Shown here in pieces: positions 34,901 through 39,228 of a DNA stretch of 39,228 bases. Source of the DNA: Candidatus Taylorbacteria bacterium RIFCSPHIGHO2_02_FULL_43_32b (GTDB lineage: Bacteria > Patescibacteriota > Minisyncoccia > Phycocordibacterales > 2-02-FULL-43-11). The notes beneath the pieces are model-generated. The model was not told where the DNA came from and did no database searches. It was given only the letters and a program-made list of their open reading frames with translations. The stretch lies in NCBI GenBank assembly GCA_001820955.1, contig MHRK01000049.1, forward strand, positions 1 to 39,228, in the 5' to 3' direction. Numbering within the stretch: the first letter of the stretch is position 1; each line of letters begins with the position of its first letter. The position numbers were made by a program, and so were the translations under genes.

Positions 34901-37308
34901 GCCCAATAGAGGTCACCGGAATTATTGTAAAGACGGTCGACAGTAATAGCTGGTGTTGAGATTGGAGCAAAATATGCCGCGCCATTCAAAGCAAAAGTGT
35001 CCGAGGGTGAAGTTGTCCCGACGCCAACACGACCATTCACACTGTCTATATATAGAGTGTCGCTATCGAAAACGACATCGCCAGCGAAAGTCGAAGTTGC
35101 CAAGCTTGTAACCGATAGCAGACCACTGACAGACAAATCACCAGAAAGAGTTGTGTTACCGCCAACGCTCAGAGTTCCTGAAAACGAACCATTGCCTCCA
35201 GAAAACGAAACGCCGCTAATCGAACCTCCGGTAAAAGTTGAATCGGTTATATCAACGCTATTAAGTACATCGATTCGGTTTGTTTGCGCAACGGCATTGT
35301 AGACGTTGTTGATGTAAGTGGCATTACCCGATGTTTGAACTTGAAGGCCGGCCATCGCGGAGCGCAACTTTAATTCAAGCTCGGAAAGTTTTTGATCAAC
35401 AAAACTTTCGGATATGCCGGAAATTTCGCGCAAAGTCGTCCTCTCTATTATTTGAGTCGGATTGGTGACGATGATGGCCTGCCGACTTCCCTCTTCTCCC
35501 GAGGAGGCAGGCTTTTCTTTTTTATCATCTGCAGAAATTTGTGCGACAACATCGGGCTTTGAATCGCTTTGCCCTGTCACGACTATGATCTGCTGTTTCG
35601 GAGTCAAGAAATAGGCAAGAGCGCGATAAACTATTCCGGAAGAATTTTTTACAAAACCGTTAAAGCCGTCGATGACCGCCGCCGATATCTCTCCCGAATC
35701 GAAATATTTAAACGCCGAATTTGCTGTTTCGGTTTTTGGTTTTTGATCACCAAAATCACGCCCTCCGCCAGAACCAAGCCTCGCCACGATACCTGTCCCG
35801 TCATTTAACAAAAAGTTGGCAGAACCACCGACAACGGCAAAAACATTGTTAGTAGAATTATTAAACGCGCCTAAAGTCTGATTGACCGCACGGTTGAATG
35901 AAAACGCCAGAGAATTAGTGCCAAATTTAAACCCTCCAAAAGCCACATTCGTTAAGAAGGTAAATCCTCGTACGACCGCCGTCGAATGCAAATCGAGCGC
36001 ATTGGCAGAAATATGAAAGTCCGCAATCGCTCTTTTCACCCCTTGCCTCACCGCCATCAATCCTCTCTTTGATTCCAATTGCCAACTAATATCAGTAATA
36101 TCAACCGTCTTCCTCACATCAGAAGAAAAAAATGCAACCTGATCCAGACTATGTCCGCCAAATTTAACGAATGCTGTCATGCCGCTCCCTATTATCCGGC
36201 TCTCATTATCCATTCCATTTTTTAGAGAATAAATATTCTGCGTTATGCTATCCGCCAAGCCGCAGGAAAGAGTCACAATTCCGGAACCGATATAACTATA
36301 AATATTTTTCGCTAATAAAGCGCCGCTCTCCGTTACACCAACAATAATTTTGCCGACACCAAAATATGTGCCGGTAAGCAACTCTGACGCGTCGGAAATT
36401 ATTTTGCCTGCGAAATAATTTTTATTTCCGCTCTCTGTCTTTTTGTTAACTTCGGATTTTGCATATGCAAAACTTTCTGTGCTCTTAAATTCACGTGCAA
36501 TCTGATTTAAAGAAATCGACGACCAACGCACACCCTGCATGGAAAGAAAAAAAGTGCGCGACGTAGATAAGAAACCTTTGCCTGCGGAAACAAATAAATT
36601 ATTAATACCGGAAACATTGGCATTAAAACTATCATTAGTAATTTTATCCAAAAACCAAAAACTATCCGCAATTTTTACTCCGCCATTTTTAAATGCATTT
36701 ACGAAACTCGCACGAGCTCCAAAAGAGGCGGAAGACGAAAATATAAACACTGACGACACAACGATTAAGCCCGAGACCAAAACAACAGACGACCATTTCG
36801 GTACGGCCGGAACAGAAAACATTTTCATAAACCCTGTCTGCTCGACAAGCCCAACGCTTATCTTCTTCCAAAAACCGCCGAATTTATGAAATGCGCGGCC
36901 AGCATATATTGCCGTCCGTTTTCCTAAATCAGCAAAATCAATAGCTTGCCTTTCACTAGAAGCTGTCGACGGACTTGGCACCTCCTTGATTTCCTCGACC
37001 GGTAAAACTTCAGTCTGTGGCGAAGGTACCAAAACAAGCTCTATCTGTAAAGGTTTCTCGGCAATTTTTTCTTCACTAACGACAGTTTTCGGAGCGAAAC
37101 TTTTTTTTAAAGCTTGGTACTTTTCAGCCTTCTCGTAATCAAGTATGGATTGCTCTTCTACAAACCAGGCTCCCCCCACTCTCTCTGCAGTTACCTTTTT
37201 TTGTCGACAAAGTTGGCCAACGTAGTCATGACTATAACAGGTCAGTGATGACGCCTTTTTAGTAGAAACATATTTTTTACCTGCTATTTCAATTACGTCG
37301 CCTTTCAT
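25990..37308 (-). CDS. Giant (3772 aa) HTH-TM-fibre-repeat surface protein with intein, S74 intramolecular chaperone and Ig-like domain
   Basis: N-term HTH-like YVSTKKASSLTCYSHDYVGQLCRQKKVTAERVGGAWFVEE; TM WSSVVLVSGLIVVSSVFIFSSS; many VGIGTTSPxAKLSV repeats; S74-like KFKHDIRDF...LRPVSFFYN; Ig-like DTTPPVITLLGNNPAEITVGTSYNDVGATATDD. Confidence 0.9.
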   Translation of the reverse strand: MKGDVIEIAGKKYVSTKKASSLTCYSHDYVGQLCRQKKVTAERVGGAWFVEEQSILDYEKAEKYQALKKSFAPKTVVSEEKIAEKPLQIELVLVPSPQTEVLPVEEIKEVPSPSTASSERQAIDFADLGKRTAIYAGRAFHKFGGFWKKISVGLVEQTGFMKMFSVPAVPKWSSVVLVSGLIVVSSVFIFSSSASFGARASFVNAFKNGGVKIADSFWFLDKITNDSFNANVSGINNLFVSAGKGFLSTSRTFFLSMQGVRWSSISLNQIAREFKSTESFAYAKSEVNKKTESGNKNYFAGKIISDASELLTGTYFGVGKIIVGVTESGALLAKNIYSYIGSGIVTLSCGLADSITQNIYSLKNGMDNESRIIGSGMTAFVKFGGHSLDQVAFFSSDVRKTVDITDISWQLESKRGLMAVRQGVKRAIADFHISANALDLHSTAVVRGFTFLTNVAFGGFKFGTNSLAFSFNRAVNQTLGAFNNSTNNVFAVVGGSANFLLNDGTGIVARLGSGGGRDFGDQKPKTETANSAFKYFDSGEISAAVIDGFNGFVKNSSGIVYRALAYFLTPKQQIIVVTGQSDSKPDVVAQISADDKKEKPASSGEEGSRQAIIVTNPTQIIERTTLREISGISESFVDQKLSELELKLRSAMAGLQVQTSGNATYINNVYNAVAQTNRIDVLNSVDITDSTFTGGSISGVSFSGGNGSFSGTLSVGGNTTLSGDLSVSGLLSVTSLATSTFAGDVVFDSDTLYIDSVNGRVGVGTTSPSDTFALNGAAYFAPISTPAITVDRLYNNSGDLYWAGNLIGGATTGNWATDGTNAWRAGGNVGVGTSSPYSRLAVEHLSTTGTVIAADTLSGFTGNLLDLKVASTSKFTIDYQGNVTSATLSSASFATNMLLTSNVAGSLVSSSTPTAAAYLATSTTATSTFAGGLSVAGSSGLSVLQNGKVGVGTALPAGPFQVNIPGLCVTGDTKLRRRRKAKKGEKVDADGFVYDEPQIKDIKAGDEIQTLDTKTGKLVWSRVKQLAYMGVKPIFKLTTQSGKTIRTTGNHPYFVREKNSDIPKEKPTLGVFYDNSNLFYAQKKAGWKLSLGALHEELSVAFNVKFLKFYTAIPREGDDSRENTLKYLDSVKSFVSLVTKPLKYIKARKVLDGKIVDLVEKKGDMDVDIALDVTKTIDDVDALLIVSGDSDLLPLKNYSVAKNKKIAFAGFENNMAWELRQILHIYLDSHKNALSLTEETDTGDKKQAPSTRLGVALLRLLYTRRPSLSSGGKWTKVMELINGQEVAITKGNNSVWDTITNIESMPSEDVYDIEVEGTHNFIGNGIVAHNTAFLVDSSGQIGIGTTSPFAKLSVNGSVAGTSAVFAVGTSTAGFATSTAFIIDSSGKVGIGTTTPSADFAVQGSTLLSGTLSVGSLAGVTSCVSVGADGILTRAGSDCSIGFSTTSADYWGAKGTWIAGAFVATSTATSTFYGIEAATLVGAPYFNATSTTATSTFAGGVVGPNSFVIQQTSGRVGIGTADPSVNLHITASGSADAVLKISDPGSTYDPQIQLSRSTGSSIATRIWLDNSGGDTYIDNIYNADSGNIYFRTKTAGTAVNALTIRGDGNIGIGNTDPPSRLTVNGEGYFSGAVTFDATKLSSGGSDRFIVNSTDNEIESGLTSATISGGGASTWPQIIGTTTKPRGTDLAPAGWANDTGYVVGSADVTTISGGYDNIVNQLAGTIVGGGHNFIKYNTSGHSIIGGGAYNLISAGYSGIFNGTGNTITGSEIYSGILAGYDNNVIGSYSAIIGGRSNDVNGNYSLSFGRRAQANAHGVVALSDSTDNDFTVSTANMFGARYSGGYALTGGNVGIGTTSPSAKLSVNQGSTGEGFYLAGYSNNTSALFRVSTSTLLATSTAFMIDSNGKVGIGTSTPGTDLAVHGVASAQSFQSYGTTATSTFAGGLSVAGTSGLTVLQNGNVGVGTIKPYSSLYVSSSANNIAVLLNSNAGVVGNTSKLMLAPSSGFNSSTYSSLAPAIGGVLEATGSNNSGLAFYTYYAGGQQEDIRISASGNVGIGTTTPTSLLQVAGATAPKITLSDTDATTDQKHWFIESNTGKFAIGTTSDALATNATYRALTIDSSGRVGIGTASPEVKLDIVSDNGIRLTALDASNIQWGYSSLRNFQFLTSSSNNYTTSFSNDSTGVHNVNIEGSVGIGTTSPSAKLSINQGSTGEGFYLAGYSNNTSALFRVSTSTLTATTTAFLIDSNGKVGIGTTSPSQQLSVQGNILASSIIVSGLSGATSCVSVGADGILTRAGSDCGVGGTGFSTTSADYWGAKGEWIAGKFTATSTATSTFYGIEAATLVGAPYFNATSTTATSTFAGGLSVAGSSGLTVLQNGNVGVGKIPTVAFDVTGAGVFSSTLTASRFNPQVGSVSGTGMYSPSSNVLGFTINSSEKVRIDSSGNVGIGTTSPLAKLDVTDGSIYLSDADVNHGITDQLPTNVFGKFAPFSTTAGGLFITGVSDTDATAMSLRSYVGSTDPTDTTPAIQLYAAKKNTTNHQALGNLETVLNVNNRDTILMTILGGGNIGIGTTSPSAKLSINQASTGVGFYLAGYSNNTSALFRVSSSTLLATSTAFMIDANGKLGIGTTTPSHELSVAGNALIGVGGNSILNWNVGTINLLNRATTTIVDNTPGSWSIATSSTALNSIFSITTVSGQKATSTFTGGFVIDDGAFSYDHYSGEVNIDNLVYGGLNFDSDAGVVQWIDLPVSSTPAAGTAEAYMAKVGGTPVLTVYGEADGGGGVNTLSVGIGTTSPFATLSIQATTSQVGFNLTGGPGSTFDLLRVASSSSAYATSTAFIIDSNGKVGIGTTSPEAGLSIQGGLYATGNTGFGVLNPAAQVQVTNQTSSQPSFIVRGASSQTGDIIRVIQNQNSSVGIHFTTNSNDVDILMKGTSDGSTRVKLSANGTSYFNSQNVGIGTTSPYAKLSVENTLGGGTTPLFVVASSTSGAGTSTALYIGPTGNVGIGTAGPTYKLQVTGDAFFSDNLTLANAKYFSGLQSGGSRSSIFGITASNNLNWYLPIVGASMYIFNGAGTNELVTFKDSGNVGIGTTTPFSKLSVDGDTWLNSNVIRFASSSAPSLTVQYLKAATSTIIDNTNYSWSIATSTTASPIFSITTVSGQKATSTFTGGFSIDGGAFEYDHSSGIVSADSFSMGNFMFDSDAGTVTFVDMPVSSASTAGTAESYSSNINGNSILTVYATADGVGGIRNDLAVGIGTTTPLAMLDVFAGSTTPFTTGKTADYNAFNISNQATSSTASLTKTGINIQSTGSWSGALSKNIGLYVSAISGGSSNYDAIFGGGNAVGIGTTSPWAMLSVAATSTNSLSNMPLFVISTSTASATSTAFIVDLNGLVGIGTTTPSAVLSVQGQSNLHGRVYMTNLITSGVNQTYDICMDDAGQLIADTVAAGCVTSSAKFKHDIRDFDMSGLDTVLKLRPVSFFYNQLASTTATSTEQLGFIAEEAELIDPRLVGLGSDGKARTFKYENFTAVLAKAIQELDARVKILESIASSTPTMVPIAGESLAMGTIVDTVSTWLESLGVRLSATVSKFTNILTGDLTVGSADKPTGVTLYSPSGKPFCLSVDDNGISTSTPGACGSSSSPHNSLFIIHNSFSDTTPPVITLLGNNPAEITVGTSYNDVGATATDDSGADILPDLYSNNVDTTTAGTYEVVWTAHDGAMNFSTSTRTVIVHPVGGGEETPPDSTVTEEADPDPIIEPVSTSTDLTEETASTTPEQ
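26110..26345 (-). other. Ig-like (HYR/DUF5011-type) domain at the C-terminus of the giant protein
   Basis: DTTPPVITLLGNNPAEITVGTSYNDVGATATDDSGADI...VDTTTAGTYEVVWTAHDGAMN. Confidence 0.8.
26614..26662. repeat. Perfect 19-bp-arm palindrome inside the giant CDS, sharing the AATGGGCACCATT core with intergenic repeats
   Basis: GACAATGGTGCCCATTGCC aaagactcccc GGCAATGGGCACCATTGTC; encodes TMVPIAGESLAMGTIV in frame. Confidence 0.9.
26690..26970 (-). other. Peptidase S74 / intramolecular chaperone domain of the giant protein
   Basis: SSAKFKHDIRDFDMSGLDTVLKLRPVSFFYN...QLGFIAEEAELIDPRLV...YENFTAVLAKAIQELDARVKILES. Confidence 0.85.
33319..34407 (-). other. Intein / Hint domain (363 aa) interrupting the giant fibre protein
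   Basis: N-terminal Cys block CVTGDTKL; block B TTGNHPYFV; C-terminal block VYDIEVEGTHNFIGNGIVAHN followed by Thr (+1). Confidence 0.92.
33620..34106 (-). other. NYN (PIN-like) nuclease domain embedded in the intein
   Basis: GVFYDNSNLFYAQKKAGWKLS; KKGDMDVDIALDVTK; DVDALLIVSGDSDLLPLKNYS; conserved acidic residues present. Confidence 0.88.
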
Positions 37309-37842
37309 TTATTTTCCTTACTGACGAACGAGAATTCTATGACAACATTATACTGCGTAAGCCTTTCTCGGAGTACCGAGAAGACTGTGGACAACTCTAT
37401 AAATTTGACAAGACTCATTTTAATTACGAAGTTTTTTTCAAATCATTTGTGATCAACATAGCTACTTGAATCACTTAGTGCGAAAAAAATCGAGCCTGCC
37501 GATTGACGATTCCATTGCAACTTCACGTTGCCTCATTGCCACGCGTATGAGTTTGATTTGGACAAAATGCACTCTGTTGCCTCAAAATATGATTGAACCG
37601 AGATAGGATATGTTTTATTTAAAAGGTTTCTCGTCTCGGAATCGAGAATATGGTCTAACTGTCGCAGTGACAGCTTTTCTTGACTTTTTAACAGATAGAT
37701 TTGGAATCGCAACCTTTTACCTTTGTTTGCAAAATTATAACTACATTAAATATTTGAATGATTTGCACTAAAAAAGCAGCAGGCTTAAAGGCTATTGTTT
37801 ATTTTTGACGAATGCTTATATGTGTATTAGACTGTATTTAGT

Positions 37843-37998
37843 ATGATTTTCGTCAGAATTTTAGGTCTCGGACTGGCCTTTTCTTTTTGTTTGATCGGGG
37901 TCGTTCTCTTTGGCATCATCCCCAAAAACAAGCACCCCCTCTGGTACTCAATCGGCTGTCTTTTTATAGCAATGGCCATTGCCTGGGTCACTTGGTAA
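37843..37998 (+). CDS. 51-aa two-TM membrane microprotein
   Basis: MIFVRILGLGLAFSFCLIGVVLFGIIPKNKHPLWYSIGCLFIAMAIAWVTW; followed directly by a terminator. Below the 60-aa ORF cutoff. Confidence 0.6.
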   Translation: MIFVRILGLGLAFSFCLIGVVLFGIIPKNKHPLWYSIGCLFIAMAIAWVTW

Positions 37999-38026
37999 TC
38001 AGTCGCTCTTGCGGCTGATTTTTTTA
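37997..38026 (+). terminator. Rho-independent terminator
   Basis: ATCAGTCGC tctt GCGGCTGAT then T-run. Confidence 0.8.
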
Positions 38027-38299
38027 TGCAAATATTTTTTAATTCAAACCATCCAAATATCAGTTGCTTGATTGCCGCCATTTTTGGAAAGCACTATTGA
38101 TTTTTTTGTCGTTGTAATTTTAGATTATCATTTTTATCGTTATCGTTATCGTTATCAATTATCATTATTTGTCCTTAGTGGTATCGATTATCATAATTTA
38201 TTTTCAGTGTTATCCGTTATCGTAATTTATTGTTATTGTTATCAATTAGCTTTTTTTTATTATAGTTATTTTTATTTTTCCGGCACCACATGAACTTCA

Positions 38300-38341
38300 C
38301 ATATCACCAAACCTGGCCGATCGGTCAAGTTTGGTGATATG
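38300..38341. repeat. 42-bp near-perfect palindrome
   Basis: CATATCACCAAACCTGGCCGA / TCGGTCAAGTTTGGTGATATG; two mismatched positions. Confidence 0.85.
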
Positions 38342-38544
38342 CTTTCCATCTGTAATATCGTTCAACAAAAAACAAAACCTAGCGATTTTGTTTTTACTAT
38401 CATTGTCGTCATGCAAATATGTGAGAACTTGGCATCTGCCGACACATCAGCATACTAAATTTTTTATTTATAAGAAACTAGAAACTTGCTCCCCCTTACC
38501 ACATACTCAGGCAATATGTTTTCAATTTTTAAAAAAATTGCAGA

Positions 38545-39138
38545 CTATTTTGAGGCATCAGCTAAACCATAATATTTTCGCAACAACTTATCATTTTCGA
38601 TTCTGTCCACAATCATATAAGTAACATCCCTACCCATTTTTAAATCCAGTTTAAGCAAGGTTACCAAGTCTTCGCAATCATAAGGATATACCCAAACGCT
38701 TTTTTGCAATTTTACGAAACCCATATTCGAGAGGGTGCGGCGCAATTTATTTCTGGCAGTTCGTTTAGATTCGTTAACATCAAAAATAATCACCCGCCAT
38801 TTTTTATCCCATTTTTTGGGCTTTTGCAAAACTCGATCAGCCACTTCTAGATATCGCGCTTCCCTCTCCCCTTTCTTTGTCAATTTTAAAAACTTTCCTT
38901 TTGGGGTATCTTCAAAAACCACCAACTCATTATAAAGAAGCCTGTCTAACGTTTGCTTTAAGTTATAGGTTCTTCCATTTTTCTTTTTTCTTTGATCAAA
39001 CATCGAAAGCATTTGGAGTGCGTTTGGCGCAAGCAGGGCGACGCTCAAGAATCCGGCCGCGGCAATACTGTAGAGAATAGCTTTCTTTATCCTTTTTCTC
39101 TTTAACTCAACTTTTATATCTTTTTCCAGCTCACCCAT
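38545..39138 (-). CDS. Cas2-like / PaaX-like protein with N-terminal TM and winged-helix-like region
   Basis: KWRVIIFDVNESKRTARNKLRRTLSNMGFVKLQKSVWVYPYDCEDLVTLL is Cas2-like; preceded by a TM segment and a wHTH-like LKQTLDRLLYNELVVFEDTPKGKFLKLTKKGE. Confidence 0.8.
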   Translation of the reverse strand: MGELEKDIKVELKRKRIKKAILYSIAAAGFLSVALLAPNALQMLSMFDQRKKKNGRTYNLKQTLDRLLYNELVVFEDTPKGKFLKLTKKGEREARYLEVADRVLQKPKKWDKKWRVIIFDVNESKRTARNKLRRTLSNMGFVKLQKSVWVYPYDCEDLVTLLKLDLKMGRDVTYMIVDRIENDKLLRKYYGLADASK

Positions 39139-39153
39139 AGTTAAATCTAATCA

Positions 39154-39181
39154 ACTACCCCGCAGCAGAGCTGCGAGGTAT
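39154..39181. repeat. REP-like hairpin at right edge
   Basis: TACCCCGCAGC aga GCTGCGAGGTA. Confidence 0.6.
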
Positions 39182-39228
39182 GTCTCTACTCGAGACCTTG
39201 AAATAATAATAGAGTCCCTCGATGTATC

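Noticed and set aside
28000-35100. Frequent GTGGTGCCGATGCCGAC-like motif across the giant gene, resembling the GGCACCAT palindrome family
   Set aside because: It is the codon-level signature of the repeated VGIGTTSP/VGVGT peptide, so it is protein-driven rather than an inserted element.
26392-37000. Many 60-140-aa ORFs antisense to the giant gene
   Set aside because: They mirror the low-complexity repetitive coding sequence of the opposite strand and show no domain motifs.
38545-39138. CRISPR-Cas locus suggested by the Cas2-like protein
   Set aside because: No regularly spaced direct repeats and no other cas gene motifs in the window.
1-39228. tRNA or rRNA genes
   Set aside because: No convincing T-loop/acceptor pattern or rRNA segment was recognised by eye; tRNAscan-SE/barrnap would be decisive.

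Overview
This is a ~39 kb AT-rich window whose gene content resembles a Candidate Phyla Radiation / Patescibacteria genome (inferred from gene content only). Most genes are on the minus strand. The housekeeping part includes MazG-like NTP pyrophosphohydrolase, pcm, MGMT, a PD-(D/E)XK nuclease, an ATP-cone/nuclease protein, a PAS histidine kinase, mnmA, mltG, a sigma-region-4/HARE-HTH regulator, leuS, a DUF5671-type protein and a Cas2-like/PaaX-like protein. The accessory part (19-37 kb) contains a Y1/RAYT-type transposase with REPIN palindromes, two paralogous LamG-repeat surface proteins, a NYN protein, a four-helix-bundle protein, and a 3772-aa gene with the order HTH - TM - fibre repeats - intein - S74 chaperone - Ig-like domain. 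The strongest candidates for something undescribed are: (1) an intein/Hint domain in the giant fibre protein that carries a NYN (PIN-like) nuclease domain where a homing endonuclease normally sits; (2) a leucyl-tRNA synthetase with an apparently intact RBBP9/YdeN-like serine hydrolase domain inserted in its zinc-ribbon region, which itself holds an in-frame REP-like double hairpin; (3) a RAYT with matching REPINs linked to duplication of the LamG genes; and (4) several families of palindromic elements, including ~158-bp fold-back elements, some lying in-frame inside genes or supplying stop codons. No tRNA, rRNA or CRISPR array was recognised. All domain calls come from reading motifs by eye; no database search was run.
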